This document shows, piece by piece, positions 16,542-25,451 of a DNA stretch of 28,725 nucleotides. Location of the stretch: NCBI GenBank assembly GCA_016212245.1, contig JACRGU010000021.1:1-28725 (forward strand). Direction: 5' to 3'. Positions within the stretch are counted from its first letter, which is position 1; every line of letters begins with the position of its first letter. A model generated the notes under the pieces. It saw only the letters and a program-made list of their open reading frames with translations, was not told the origin of the DNA and ran no database searches. The DNA comes from Nitrospirota bacterium (GTDB lineage: Bacteria; Nitrospirota; Thermodesulfovibrionia; Thermodesulfovibrionales; SM23-35). The translations under genes were made by a program, and so were the position numbers.

Positions 16542-17939
16542 CTAACGGAAGAAAAATTCCATCTGTTCAAGGCGTTCACTCGGAAAACTTATCGGGTAGT
16601 CATTGTCAAAGCAGGCAGCACAGTAATTATGAGAATCCGGGACTATCTTCTTGAGTCCTTCGATACTTAAATAAGTAAGAGAATCCGCAGTTATATATTT
16701 CCTGATTTCTTCAATCAGGTGCGTGGATGCGATGAGCTCTCGCCTTGTAGGTGTATCTATACCGTAGAAACAGGGGCCAATGGTCGGCGGGGAGCTTATC
16801 TTCAGGTGTACCTCTCTTGCACCTCCTCCTTCCCTGAGCATCTTGACTATCTTTTTGCTTGTAGTACCTCTGACAATCGAATCATCTATTACAACCAACC
16901 TCTTGCCCTCAAGAAGTCTCCTTACAGGGTTGAGCTTTATCTTAACACCAAAGTGTCTTATGCTCTGTTTGGGTTCTATGAACGTCCTTCCAACATAGTG
17001 GTTCCTTATAAGGCCAAAATCAAACGGGATGCTGCTCACTTCTGAGAAACCGAGTGCTGCAGGTACACCTGAATCAGGTACAGGTATTACAAGGTCTGCA
17101 CCTACATTGGATTCCCTCGCAAGCTGTCTTCCAAATTCCTTCCTTATTTCATTCACATTCAATCTGCCAAAGATATAGCTGTCAGGTCTTGAGAAATAAA
17201 TGAACTCGAAAATGCAGAATGCCTTTCTCGGACTGATGAGCGCCTTCAGAGATTTAAGGCCATGTTCGTTTATTGTAAGCATCTCTCCTGGCTCTATATC
17301 ACGTATATAAGTAGCATTTATTAAATCAAATGCGCAGGTCTCTGAGGCAACAACATAAGCCCCGTCTACTTCTCCGAGACAGAGGGGCCTTACACCATAG
17401 GGGTCCCTCACTGCTATAAGCTCTTTTTCTCTCAATATAAGCAGGCTGAAGGCACCGCTGACCTCTTTAAGCGCATGAATAACCCTTTCATAAAAGTCAT
17501 TTTTCTTTGAATGGGCTATGAGGTGCACGATGACCTCACTATCTGAAGTGGACTGGAATATAGCGCCTTCTCCTTCGAGTGATGTCCTGAGTTCTACTGC
17601 ATTAACAAGGTTCCCATTATGTGCTATCGCGAGGGAGCCGAGGGCAAAATTTGCGACTATAGGCTGGACATTCTTCAGGACACTGCTACCGGCTGTAGAA
17701 TAGCGATTATGTCCTATTGCTATATGGCCTGGAAGTCTCCTTAATCTCTTTTCGCTGAAGATATCAGCAACGAGTCCCATGGATTTCTCAACTTGAAGCT
17801 GTTTCCCATCTGAGGAACAGATACCTGCTCCTTCCTGTCCTCTGTGCTGGAGGGCGTATAATCCAAGGTATGTAAGGTTTGCTGCCTCCGGGTGCCCGTA
17901 TACCCCGAAGACCCCGCACTCTTCGTGAATGTTGTACAT
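16542..17939 (-). CDS. purF: Amidophosphoribosyltransferase
   Basis: First committed step of purine synthesis: PRPP plus glutamine gives phosphoribosylamine. I place the start at the ATG at 17939 ([15 protein letters not shown]). The frame is open upstream to 18068, but that part would overlap selA and has no family sequence. Cys8 would become the N-terminal nucleophile after removal of a seven-residue propeptide. The glutaminase domain shows [11 protein letters not shown] and GHNRYSTAG; the PRTase domain shows [13 protein letters not shown]. Four cysteines (in AFCIFEF, GPCFYG and YCAAC) match the [4Fe-4S] ligands of the Bacillus-type enzyme. It is divergent from selA across 67 bases. Confidence 0.95.
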   Translation of the reverse strand: MYNIHEECGVFGVYGHPEAANLTYLGLYALQHRGQEGAGICSSDGKQLQVEKSMGLVADIFSEKRLRRLPGHIAIGHNRYSTAGSSVLKNVQPIVANFALGSLAIAHNGNLVNAVELRTSLEGEGAIFQSTSDSEVIVHLIAHSKKNDFYERVIHALKEVSGAFSLLILREKELIAVRDPYGVRPLCLGEVDGAYVVASETCAFDLINATYIRDIEPGEMLTINEHGLKSLKALISPRKAFCIFEFIYFSRPDSYIFGRLNVNEIRKEFGRQLARESNVGADLVIPVPDSGVPAALGFSEVSSIPFDFGLIRNHYVGRTFIEPKQSIRHFGVKIKLNPVRRLLEGKRLVVIDDSIVRGTTSKKIVKMLREGGGAREVHLKISSPPTIGPCFYGIDTPTRRELIASTHLIEEIRKYITADSLTYLSIEGLKKIVPDSHNYCAACFDNDYPISFPSERLEQMEFFFR

Positions 17940-17949
17940 CACAAAAGTT

Positions 17950-17995
17950 ATTTTAGCATATATCGGCCTTTCAATGACTGAGAATATGATATAAT
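17950..17995. promoter_or_regulatory. Divergent purF/selA promoter region
   Basis: For selA a perfect TATAAT lies at 17990-17995, eleven bases before the ATG, with a weak TTTCAA 15 bases upstream. For purF, on the minus strand, TGCTAAAAT (17950-17958) resembles an extended -10 box, about ten bases before the chosen start. Both would give very short leaders, which fits the lack of ribosome binding sites before either gene. Read by eye only. Confidence 0.35.
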
Positions 17996-18006
17996 TTAAC
18001 GCCATC

Positions 18007-19398
18007 ATGAATAAAAAGCAGAAACTACTATCTACGCTTCCTTCTGTGGATGAGATCCTGAAGGGCAAGATATGTGTAGAATGGCTGAAGAACCATCCGA
18101 GAAGGTATGTACTTCAGGCCATCAGAGAGGTCATTGATTCAAGACGAAAGGAAATAATTGATGGTATTGATACAGACCTCTCTTTAGAAAAGCTATCTGC
18201 TGATATAGAAAGAAGGATTGAGAAATTGTCCTCATATAGCCTCAGGCCTGTTATAAACGCAACAGGCATAGTCATCCATACAAACCTCGGGCGTTCCATC
18301 CTTTCTGAAAGGGCACTCGAAAATATCAAGCGGGTTTCAGAAAATTATTCCAATCTCGAATACGACCTTGATGCAGGCAAAAGGGGAAAGAGATATTCCC
18401 ACATAAAAGGTATTCTCAGGGATATCACAGGTGCAGAGGATGCCCTCATCGTAAATAACAATGCAGCAGCAGTCTTACTATGTTTGAATACATTGTCAAA
18501 AGGCAAAGAGGTTATTGTCTCGAGGGGTGAACTTATTGAGATAGGAGGCTCCTTCAGAATGCCTGATGTAATGGTATCAAGTGGTGCAATACTCCGTGAG
18601 GTCGGGACAACAAATAAGACACATCTTTATGATTATGAAAATGCAATCTCCGAAAACACAGGCTTAATCTTAAAGGTTCATCAATCCAATTACAGGATTG
18701 TCGGATTCACAGAAGAAGTCTCCATAGAAGACATTGTAAATCTTGGAAGGGGGCATCAAATCCCTGTGATGTTCGACCTCGGAAGCGGATGTCTTATAGA
18801 CTTAAGACCATCTGGCATCTATAATGAGCCGGCAGTCCAGGAGGTTGTGAAGTCAGGGGTTGATGTAACAACCTTTAGTGGTGACAAGCTTCTTGGAGGG
18901 CCTCAGGGTGGTGTGATTGTGGGCAGGAGAGAATACATAGAGAAGATACAGAAAAACCCGATAACAAGGGCCTTGAGAATAGACAAACTTACCCTTGCTG
19001 CATTTGAGGCAACATTAATGGAATACCTCGACGAGGATAAGGCAAAGGAAGATATTCCAACCCTGAAGATGTTATTCCAGAGGCATGCTGAGATAAGAGA
19101 ACGTGCAGAAAAGATAACGATGCTTTTAAAGGAATTTCTTAGAGATGCCAGGATAGAGGTAATTCAAGATTCCTCTCGTGCCGGAGGAGGGTCTCTTCCT
19201 GAGATGGACTTCCCGACTTATGTGGTTTCAATAAAACCTGATACCCTTTCTGTCAATGAACTCGAATGGAGGCTCAGACATGGTAACCCACCAATTATCG
19301 CAAGGATTAAAGAGGATTCCCTGATGGTTGATGTAAGGACTGTGAGAGATAGCGAGATTGATAGCCTTGTGAATGGGATCCGCACTGCCCTTTCTTAG
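18007..19398 (+). CDS. selA: L-seryl-tRNA(Sec) selenium transferase
   Basis: Converts seryl-tRNA(Sec) to selenocysteyl-tRNA(Sec) with selenophosphate, as a large PLP-dependent ring. The 463-residue length is normal. The N-terminal tRNA-binding helices ([12 protein letters not shown] and VIDSRRKEI) are present. The core shows [41 protein letters not shown] and the Schiff-base lysine in [15 protein letters not shown] (about residue 294). The ATG at 18007 lacks a ribosome binding site but has a -10 box just upstream. selB, selD and selC are not in the window. No gene here contains a recognisable in-frame UGA selenocysteine site. Confidence 0.96.
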   Translation: MNKKQKLLSTLPSVDEILKGKICVEWLKNHPRRYVLQAIREVIDSRRKEIIDGIDTDLSLEKLSADIERRIEKLSSYSLRPVINATGIVIHTNLGRSILSERALENIKRVSENYSNLEYDLDAGKRGKRYSHIKGILRDITGAEDALIVNNNAAAVLLCLNTLSKGKEVIVSRGELIEIGGSFRMPDVMVSSGAILREVGTTNKTHLYDYENAISENTGLILKVHQSNYRIVGFTEEVSIEDIVNLGRGHQIPVMFDLGSGCLIDLRPSGIYNEPAVQEVVKSGVDVTTFSGDKLLGGPQGGVIVGRREYIEKIQKNPITRALRIDKLTLAAFEATLMEYLDEDKAKEDIPTLKMLFQRHAEIRERAEKITMLLKEFLRDARIEVIQDSSRAGGGSLPEMDFPTYVVSIKPDTLSVNELEWRLRHGNPPIIARIKEDSLMVDVRTVRDSEIDSLVNGIRTALS

Positions 19399-19413
19399 GA
19401 GCAAGGGAGGCGA

Positions 19414-19713
19414 CTATTTTTTTAATTTCCCGAGCAGGATTGCAGATAGCAAAAATTTGGGATACTCTTTTTCTCTAACCAGCCTATAAAAGTCGCACAT
19501 CTCACAACTCTTGTATTTTGTAGCAAAGGTCCCCTGAACTTCCCCATTGCAGAATGTCCCAGCAACAACCCAGCAGCTCCTACCAGCATTTTTACCATCA
19601 TGAATACCATCAAGTCTCTTCTCTGTCGTAGCTGGACAGATACCTAACTCTTTGACATGAGCACCTCCTAACTCTCTGCCGCATTTTTTGAACTCCCAGC
19701 AATTCTTTTTCAT
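19414..19713 (-). CDS. Two-CW domain cysteine-rich protein
   Basis: A 99-residue protein with two similar Cys-Trp units: NCWEFKKCGRELGG with a later GICPA, and RSCWVVAGTFCNG with a later SCEMCDFYRLV. This is the pattern of the two-CW domain proteins found in Nitrospirota and deltaproteobacterial groups. The spaced cysteines suggest binding of a metal or iron-sulphur cluster, but no function is known to me. GGAGG lies about nine bases before the ATG at 19713. It is convergent with selA (15 bases between stops) and lies downstream of hisC. Confidence 0.8.
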   Translation of the reverse strand: MKKNCWEFKKCGRELGGAHVKELGICPATTEKRLDGIHDGKNAGRSCWVVAGTFCNGEVQGTFATKYKSCEMCDFYRLVREKEYPKFLLSAILLGKLKK

Positions 19714-19753
19714 AAGACGCTACCTCCCAGATTAGATAATTTGCCCACCTTTT

Positions 19754-20824
19754 TCATTTGCTCCCTAACATCTGTCTGAGGGCTCTTATAAAAACCGTAT
19801 TCTCCTCTGGCGTTCCAACTGTGACCCTGAGACAGCCATCCACAACCCCTTTCATATTCCTCACGAGCACCCCCTTTTTCAAAAGTCCTTTATAGATCCT
19901 ATCAGGATCTTCTGTTTTGAATAATATAAAATTCGCCTCTGATGGATATGGTTTTATGCCGTTTACTCCTGCCAGTTCATTAAAAAGTCTTTCTCTCTCA
20001 GAGATGATTGAGTTTATATATGACTTCATTGTCTTTCTGTCCTTTAATGCCTCTATTGCAACTGCCTGAGAAAGGGAATTGAGATTGAATGGGAGCCTGA
20101 CCTTATCCACTTCATTGACTATCCCTGCATCAGCTATGAGGAAGCCTACCCTCAATCCTGCGAGTCCAATCTTACTCAGTGTCCTCATTACCACAAGGTT
20201 TTTATAATCCTTCAGCAGTGGCAGAAATCCCTTTTTACTCGAAAAGGGCTGATATGCCTCATCTACCACAACAATAGATAGTGACGAGGTTGACTCGATT
20301 ATCTTTAAAATCCTATCTGAAGAAAAACAGTTTCCTGTAGGGTTATTGGGTGAACTTAAAAAGATTAATTTAGGTCTTTCTTTGCGAATTGCCCCAGGTA
20401 TCCTATCTATATCAAGATCAAATTCCTCATTGAGTGGAATCTCAATTCTCCTTTCTCCAATGGCCTGTGCAATAATTCCGTACATTGAGAAGGTGGGTAT
20501 TGGATAAAGCACAGGGCCACCAAAGGTTGTTATCAGATAATAAATCAGTTCATCCGACCCATTACCATGCAGTATGTTTTCAAGCCTTACTCCAAGGTCT
20601 CTGGAAATGAGCTTCTTTAGAAACTTTGCCTCTGGGTCAGGGTATCTATTCAGTGCCCCAAAAAGCCTTTGACTTTTTGGGGACCCCAAATTTGCTAATA
20701 ACTTTGAAGATATTCCATACGGGCTCTCATTTGCATCGAGCTTTACCTTGCATGGAATCTCTTTTGCCTCATAAGCCTTGAGTGGTTTTATGTTTTCTCT
20801 CAGGAGACCCTTTATGTTAATCAT
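19754..20824 (-). CDS. hisC: Histidinol-phosphate aminotransferase
   Basis: PLP-dependent class I/II aminotransferase that converts imidazole acetol phosphate to histidinol phosphate in histidine synthesis. Motifs are KLDANESPYG, RYPDPEAKFLKK, LHGNGSDELIYYLI, SSPNNPTGNCF, VVVDEAYQPF and the Schiff-base lysine in MRTLSKIGLAGLRVGF. The ATG at 20824 starts the family-like MINIKGLLRENIKPL; an earlier ATG at 20878 would add 18 unrelated residues and cross the likely promoter. Residues about 48-56 (SPKSQRLFG) are encoded by a perfect hairpin and look like an insertion just before RYPDPEA. No other his gene is nearby. Confidence 0.93.
   Translation of the reverse strand: MINIKGLLRENIKPLKAYEAKEIPCKVKLDANESPYGISSKLLANLGSPKSQRLFGALNRYPDPEAKFLKKLISRDLGVRLENILHGNGSDELIYYLITTFGGPVLYPIPTFSMYGIIAQAIGERRIEIPLNEEFDLDIDRIPGAIRKERPKLIFLSSPNNPTGNCFSSDRILKIIESTSSLSIVVVDEAYQPFSSKKGFLPLLKDYKNLVVMRTLSKIGLAGLRVGFLIADAGIVNEVDKVRLPFNLNSLSQAVAIEALKDRKTMKSYINSIISERERLFNELAGVNGIKPYPSEANFILFKTEDPDRIYKGLLKKGVLVRNMKGVVDGCLRVTVGTPEENTVFIRALRQMLGSK
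20656..20682. repeat. 10-bp perfect inverted repeat inside hisC
   Basis: CCCCAAAAAG (20656-20665) and its exact complement CTTTTTGGGG (20673-20682) surround a 7-base loop. The structure falls in a variable place of HisC between the NESPYG and RYPDPEA motifs and is translated without breaking the frame. Confidence 0.65.
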
Positions 20825-20830
20825 CTTAAA

Positions 20831-20895
20831 ATTATAGCACAAATCGCTGTGTATTAATGATTTACCTTGACATATCATCTATTTTTTAATAAATT
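20831..20895. promoter_or_regulatory. Divergent hisC / phosphatase-operon promoter region
   Basis: For the plus-strand operon TTGACA at 20867-20872 is followed after 17 bases by TAAATT at 20890-20895, four of six matching the -10 consensus; the ATG is at 20910. For hisC, on the minus strand, a perfect TATAAT (20831-20836) lies about six bases before the ATG, with no clear -35. The hisC transcript may be nearly leaderless. Read by eye only. Confidence 0.4.
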
Positions 20896-20909
20896 CGAGC
20901 AAGGTAGTT

Positions 20910-22220
20910 ATGTCTGAAAAAACAGACCTCAATATATCGGTATCCAGAGACTACATAAAGGGTCTTGAAAAAAAGGTATCAGATCTGAACACCCTAATTG
21001 ATGTATCCGCTATCATATCATCCACCCTCGACTTCAATACCCTCATTACCCTTATTATGGAGAAGGCAAAGGCTGTTATGAATGCTGAGGCATGTTCCTT
21101 ACTGCTTTATAACAGAGTGACGGGGAAGCTCGAGTTTGAGGTTGCCCTGGGCGAAAACGCAGATACTGCGGAGATGCTTAAAAAAACTATAACCCTCGAC
21201 ATGGGTCAGGGGATTGCTGGATGGGTTGCTGAAAATCGAAGTCCTGTTCTCGTTGAAGATGTGTCGAAGGATAGCAGGTTTTTTAAAGAGGCTGATATAA
21301 AGACAGGTTTTATAACAAAGAGTCTCCTTGCTGTTCCACTTGTCGGTAGAGGTGGTCTTATCGGTGTGGCAGAGGTTATTAATCCTGTTGGCAGGGCGCC
21401 CTTCACAGAATACGATGTCGAAATCTTCCAGACCTTCTGCACGCAGGTCTCTGTTGCGATAGAGAATGCGCGGTTCCACAAGGATGCGCTCGAAAAGGAA
21501 AGGCTACACCAAGAGCTTGAGCTTGCAGCAGTAGTGCAGAAGAGCTTTCTCCCCCCAGAACCCTCTCTGATACATGAACCCTTCGAGCTATCTGCAGTCA
21601 ACATACCTGCACAAAAAATAGGTGGAGACCTTTATGACTTTATAGAACTGAAGGATGGACACATTGGTGTTCTTATTGGTGATGTCTCAGGGAAGGGTAT
21701 ATCAGCAGCCCTGTATATGGCAAAGGTGATCAGCGATTTCAGATACATAGCCAGGATTGACATCTCCCCTGACAGGGTCTTAAATAACCTCAATGCAATG
21801 CTCAGCAGGACAAGCCTCAGCATGTTTCTTACAGCCATTTATATGGTAATAAATACTGTAAAAGAAATGGCCGAGTTCTCGATAGCAGGCCATCCTCCTA
21901 TCATCTCGATAAAAAAAGGGGTTGTTGACATAATAAATGATCCATCAGGGCCTCCTCTGGGGATACTTCCTGAATTTGTATACAAAAAGGATGATTTAAG
22001 TTTTGATGCAGGTGATCGTCTTTTCTTTGTTACGGATGGAGTCTTTGATGTCACTGACTGCAATGGTGAAAGGCTTGGGTTTGGAAGACTCAGCGAATTC
22101 ATTAAAGGGCATGCCTCATCAGAAGACTTAATGAAGGACCTCCTGTCATTTGTGGAGGGATATTCTGTGGAGACCTCAAAGACAGATGATATAACTATGG
22201 TAGAGATAAGGCGCAGATGA
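20910..22220 (+). CDS. GAF-SpoIIE protein phosphatase (RsbU-like)
   Basis: A 436-residue PP2C-type serine phosphatase with an N-terminal sensor. A GAF domain spans about residues 35-190 (LNTLIDVSAIISSTLDFN, MGQGIAGWVAENRSPVLVEDV, IAIENARFH is seen as VAIENARFH). A helical linker of about 192-215 (KERLHQELELAAVVQKSFLP) joins it to a SpoIIE/PP2C domain of about 225-435. Metal aspartates are visible in GGDLYDF, IGDVSGKGISAAL, FVTDGVFDV and KTDDITMV. Such enzymes dephosphorylate STAS anti-sigma-antagonists in partner switches. Its stop overlaps the start of the kinase gene (ATGA). The ligand of the GAF domain is unknown. There is no membrane segment, so it is cytoplasmic. Confidence 0.92.
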   Translation: MSEKTDLNISVSRDYIKGLEKKVSDLNTLIDVSAIISSTLDFNTLITLIMEKAKAVMNAEACSLLLYNRVTGKLEFEVALGENADTAEMLKKTITLDMGQGIAGWVAENRSPVLVEDVSKDSRFFKEADIKTGFITKSLLAVPLVGRGGLIGVAEVINPVGRAPFTEYDVEIFQTFCTQVSVAIENARFHKDALEKERLHQELELAAVVQKSFLPPEPSLIHEPFELSAVNIPAQKIGGDLYDFIELKDGHIGVLIGDVSGKGISAALYMAKVISDFRYIARIDISPDRVLNNLNAMLSRTSLSMFLTAIYMVINTVKEMAEFSIAGHPPIISIKKGVVDIINDPSGPPLGILPEFVYKKDDLSFDAGDRLFFVTDGVFDVTDCNGERLGFGRLSEFIKGHASSEDLMKDLLSFVEGYSVETSKTDDITMVEIRRR

Positions 22221-22615
22221 AGGAGACATTGCTTGAAATCCCCTCACATCCTAAATACCTCTCGGTGGTCCGCTCTGTCATAAAAAAACTGTGTGAGATC
22301 TTCAATGTTGAAGATAGCATAACAGAAGATTTAAAATTGGCAGTGGATGAGGCATGCACGAATATAATAAGGCATGCCTACAGGGATGATTTTACAAGGA
22401 AAATAAGTATAAGGTTGAGGGTATCGAGAAGGCGTTTTCAGGCTATTATTGAGGACGATGGAGAGCAGACCCCTGAGCAGGCCCTCAGAGGCAGAGACCT
22501 TGATGATGTGAGGCCTGGAGGTCTCGGCATGCACTTCATAAAAAAGACCTTTGACGAGGTCAGATACGAGAGGCATAAGGACATAAACAGGCTCACACTG
22601 TCAAGGGAACTATGA
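22217..22615 (+). CDS. RsbW/SpoIIAB-like serine kinase (HATPase fold)
   Basis: A 132-residue protein of the GHKL ATPase type used by anti-sigma-factor kinases. The N-box is LAVDEACTNIIRHAY (about residues 41-55), the G1 region is IIEDDGEQTPEQ and the G2 region is PGGLGMHFIKKTFDEVRYER. These kinases phosphorylate a serine on a STAS partner. The gene overlaps the phosphatase before it and the STAS gene after it by four bases each, so the three products should be made together. No sigma factor gene is present here. This suggests the kinase targets the STAS protein of the transporter, or a sigma factor encoded elsewhere. Confidence 0.9.
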   Translation: MKETLLEIPSHPKYLSVVRSVIKKLCEIFNVEDSITEDLKLAVDEACTNIIRHAYRDDFTRKISIRLRVSRRRFQAIIEDDGEQTPEQALRGRDLDDVRPGGLGMHFIKKTFDEVRYERHKDINRLTLSREL

Positions 22616-22950
22616 AGACAGATGCAATGGAAATAGAGGTTCTTAGTTACAGGGGTATTGATGTCTTAAAGGTATACGGTGATATAGACCTTTACTCTTC
22701 GCCAGGCCTTAGAAAAAATCTTATCTCTATAATATGCAAAAAGCCAGGCACACTGCTTGTTGACCTCAGTAATGTCTCCTATATAGACAGCTCAGGTATA
22801 GCAACCTTTGTAGAGGGACTAAAGAACATGATGTGTTATGGGGGGAGACTGAAGTTTATTGGCCTCCCTGACAGGATAAGAGAGATATTCAGTTTTTCGA
22901 GGCTGGACAAGGTCTTTGAGATATATGATGGAATTGACCAGGCCATTTAA
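22612..22950 (+). CDS. STAS-domain protein (anti-sigma-antagonist / MlaB-like)
   Basis: A 112-residue STAS domain filling the whole protein. LLVDLSNVSYIDSSGIATF holds the conserved phosphorylation loop Asp59-Ser60-Ser61-Gly62, equal to DSSG in SpoIIAA and RsbV. Its position is informative: it follows the phosphatase and kinase genes by an ATGA overlap and its 3' end overlaps the MlaE permease gene by about 26 bases. In E. coli the STAS protein MlaB binds the ATPase MlaF and is needed for transporter activity. This protein may therefore be both the partner-switch substrate and the MlaB-like subunit. That dual role is inference. Confidence 0.88.
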   Translation: MKTDAMEIEVLSYRGIDVLKVYGDIDLYSSPGLRKNLISIICKKPGTLLVDLSNVSYIDSSGIATFVEGLKNMMCYGGRLKFIGLPDRIREIFSFSRLDKVFEIYDGIDQAI

Positions 22951-23740
22951 TGTCTTCTTCGGTTCGGTGGGCAGAAAGGTTCTTCCACTCTTCAGGGAGA
23001 TAAACCAGATGTCAAGGCTCATAAATGACATCTTCTACTGGACCGTCGTATCTCCCCTTACAGGAAAGAGGATAAGGTGGAAGGCAGCCATATCAGAGGC
23101 TGTAAAGGCAGGTTATAACTCAATACCAATCGTAGCTGTAATCTCCCTCTTTGTAGGCATCATCATGGCCCTGCAGTCAGCATATCAGTTAAAAAAGGTT
23201 GGTGCGATGATATATGTGGCAAATCTCGTGGGTGTTTCTATAACAAGGGAGCTTGGCCCGATACTCACAGCCATAATAGTCTCTGGAAGGAGCGGTTCTG
23301 CCTATGCAGCAGAGATAGGCTCGATGAAGGTTGCAGAGGAGATAGATGCACTTAAAACCATGGGTATAAACCCGATAAGGTTCCTCGTTGTCCCAAAGCT
23401 TATCGCCCTCGTGGTGATGCTTCCAGCCCTGACAATAATCGCTGACTTTATTGGAATCTTAGGAGGTTTTTTGCTTTCTATAACAATACTTGAACTCCAC
23501 CCGATTAATTACATACAGCAGACAGAGAACGCACTTATGATAAAGGATGTGATTACTGGCCTTGTAAAGGCAGGTGCCTTTGCTGTGGTAATAACAGCTG
23601 TAGGTGCCTTTGAGGGTTTCAAGGTCGAGGGAGGTGCAGAAGAGGTAGGGAGGAGGACAACAGCCTCAGTGGTGCTATCAATATTTCTTGTGATAGCCTT
23701 TGACTGCTTCTTTACAGCACTGTTTTATTTCTTTACATAG
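22925..23740 (+). CDS. mlaE: MlaE-family lipid ABC transporter permease
   Basis: Inner-membrane permease of an Mla (MCE) phospholipid transporter, about 271 residues. The N-terminal amphipathic part (FFGSVGRKVLPLFREINQM) is followed by five hydrophobic segments and the family motifs ELGPILTAIIVSGRSGSAYAAEIGSMKV and EEIDALKTMGINP. The frame is open to 22916 by a TTG, but the ATG at 22925 is more likely. The start lies inside the STAS gene, so translation is coupled to it. The stop is two bases before the MlaF start. It works with MlaF and MlaD encoded next. Confidence 0.93.
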   Translation: MMELTRPFNVFFGSVGRKVLPLFREINQMSRLINDIFYWTVVSPLTGKRIRWKAAISEAVKAGYNSIPIVAVISLFVGIIMALQSAYQLKKVGAMIYVANLVGVSITRELGPILTAIIVSGRSGSAYAAEIGSMKVAEEIDALKTMGINPIRFLVVPKLIALVVMLPALTIIADFIGILGGFLLSITILELHPINYIQQTENALMIKDVITGLVKAGAFAVVITAVGAFEGFKVEGGAEEVGRRTTASVVLSIFLVIAFDCFFTALFYFFT

Positions 23741-23742
23741 TT

Positions 23743-24528
23743 ATGGAAAATGCAATAGAGGTCAGAAATCTGAGGACTCATTACGGTAACATAGAGATAC
23801 TCAAGGGTATTTCCCTGAATGTGCCTAAGGGGCTGATAACTGCCATCCTCGGTGGCAGCGGATGTGGAAAGAGCACATTGTTGAAGCATCTGATCGGTCT
23901 TCTCAAGCCAACAGAGGGGAATATAATCATAAATGGCAGGGATATAGCAGGTATGAATGAAAGGGATATGGATGAGGTGAGAAAAAAGATCGGTGTCCTG
24001 TTTCAGGGTGCAGCACTCCTCAACTCTATGACCGTAGGTGATAATGTGGCACTTCCACTCAGAGAGCATACGAGGCTTGAGGGTTCTACTATACAGATAA
24101 TGGTCAGAATGAAACTCGACCTCGTAGGACTCTCGGGCTTTGATAAATTCTATCCATCCCAGCTTTCAGGTGGGATGAAAAAGAGGGCAGGTCTTGCGAG
24201 GGCACTTGCAATGGACCCTGAGATACTATTCTTTGATGAACCCTCAGCAGGACTTGACCCAATCACAGCAGCAGGCATTGATGAACTAATCTTAAGGCTG
24301 AAGGATATATTCAGGATAACCATAATAGTAGTCACCCATGAGCTTGCAAGCCTCTTCAGGATAGCAGACCATGTGATAATGCTCGACAGAGGTGAGAAGG
24401 TATTTGAGGGTGAGCTCGATGAACTCAGGGCATCTGATAATCCGAGGATAAGGTGTTTTCTCGAAAGGCAGGCAGAGGAGAGGGAATATACACCTGAGGA
24501 TTACTTCAGGATTATTGCAGGTGATTAA
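23743..24528 (+). CDS. mlaF: MlaF-family lipid ABC transporter ATPase
   Basis: A 261-residue ATPase that drives the MlaE permease. Walker A is GGSGCGKST (about residues 37-45), the Q-loop is in VLFQGAALLNSMTV, and the signature is LSGGMKKRAGLARAL. Walker B is ILFFDEPSAGLDP and the H-loop is VVTHELASLF. The LSGGMKKRAGLARA form is characteristic of the MlaF/Ttg2A group. In E. coli the C-terminal tail of MlaF helps the dimer and lies near MlaB; here the tail ends with RQAEEREYTPEDYFRII. It follows mlaE after two bases and precedes mlaD after 23 bases. Confidence 0.95.
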   Translation: MENAIEVRNLRTHYGNIEILKGISLNVPKGLITAILGGSGCGKSTLLKHLIGLLKPTEGNIIINGRDIAGMNERDMDEVRKKIGVLFQGAALLNSMTVGDNVALPLREHTRLEGSTIQIMVRMKLDLVGLSGFDKFYPSQLSGGMKKRAGLARALAMDPEILFFDEPSAGLDPITAAGIDELILRLKDIFRITIIVVTHELASLFRIADHVIMLDRGEKVFEGELDELRASDNPRIRCFLERQAEEREYTPEDYFRIIAGD

Positions 24529-24551
24529 CCCACAAAAAGTGAGGTGAGAGG

Positions 24552-25451
24552 TTGAATTATCTTAGAGATGAGGTAAGGGCCGGTCTTGTGGTCTTTGTAT
24601 CCCTATTCCTTATGAGCATCTTTGTAATCCTGATAGGGGGGAGTGCTGTTTTTGAGAAGTATGATAAATACTATGCTGAGGTATCTAATTCAGGCTCACT
24701 TGAACAGGGGGCCCAGGTAAGGCTCGGAGGTGTAAGGGCAGGCAGGGTTCTGAATATAAGTATACCGGAGGGAGAAAAGGGCCATGTGCTTATTGAGTTC
24801 GGGGTTAAGAAAGGCACACCCATTTACAAGGGGACAAAGGCTGTGATTGCTACCTTTGGTTTTGTTGGTGACACATATCTCCTTCTGGACATCTCGAAGG
24901 CAACAGATGAAATACTCACATCAAGCACATCAATGACTAAGACCATCCTTCCTGCAAAAGACCCCTTTGAGTTCAAGGACTTTGCCGATAAGTTCGACGC
25001 ACTCTCGGCAACAGCAGACGCCCTTATGAGGGATGCAACCAAACTCTTTGACAGTAAGAACCTACAGGAGTTTGGAAACCTGCTGTCAAATACAAATAAG
25101 GCTATTGTCTCAACCTCAAGCGATATCAGGGAAATAACATCCGGGTTAAGGAGTACGATGGATAAGCTCGAAACTGTTCTAATAGAGATGGATAAGGTTG
25201 TGAAGGACAACAGGGGTGAATTCGGCCTCACCATCAAAAAGGCAAGGATAAACCTTGAAAAGGCAGAAGGTATGATAGAGAATATGGAGAAGGCATCAGC
25301 CTCCCTGAATAAGACAATCAACCTTCAGTCGAGGAATATAGACGCACTCCTCAGAAGCCTCACCGAGACCGCAGAAAATCTTAATGATGTTCTGCAGGGA
25401 TTAAAGGAGAAGCCATGGAGTGTTATTTACAGGGAGAGGCAGGAGGAGTAG
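24552..25451 (+). CDS. mlaD: MlaD-family MCE-domain protein
   Basis: Substrate-binding MCE protein anchored in the inner membrane. One N-terminal membrane helix (about residues 10-32, AGLVVFVSLFLMSIFVILIGG) is followed by the MCE domain (about 38-115, YAEVSNSGSLEQGAQVRLGG and VRAGRVLNISI). A long helical, coiled-coil-like tail (about 140-290) has repeated polar heptads. E. coli MlaD has 183 residues; this one has 299, the longer form common outside Enterobacteria, whose tail may bridge part of the periplasm. The start is TTG at 24552 with GAGGTGAGAGG just upstream. The lipoprotein gene starts on the next base after its stop. Confidence 0.92.
   Translation: MNYLRDEVRAGLVVFVSLFLMSIFVILIGGSAVFEKYDKYYAEVSNSGSLEQGAQVRLGGVRAGRVLNISIPEGEKGHVLIEFGVKKGTPIYKGTKAVIATFGFVGDTYLLLDISKATDEILTSSTSMTKTILPAKDPFEFKDFADKFDALSATADALMRDATKLFDSKNLQEFGNLLSNTNKAIVSTSSDIREITSGLRSTMDKLETVLIEMDKVVKDNRGEFGLTIKKARINLEKAEGMIENMEKASASLNKTINLQSRNIDALLRSLTETAENLNDVLQGLKEKPWSVIYRERQEE

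Noticed and set aside
17940..18068. N-terminal extension of purF
   Set aside because: It overlaps the selA start, has no PurF similarity, and the propeptide-Cys start MYNIHEEC fits at 17939.
21099..21604. Two long minus-strand frames inside the phosphatase gene
   Set aside because: Opposite-strand shadows of a well-supported GAF-SpoIIE gene.
24824..25321. 165-residue minus-strand frame inside mlaD
   Set aside because: Its composition mirrors the coiled-coil codons of MlaD; no independent motif.
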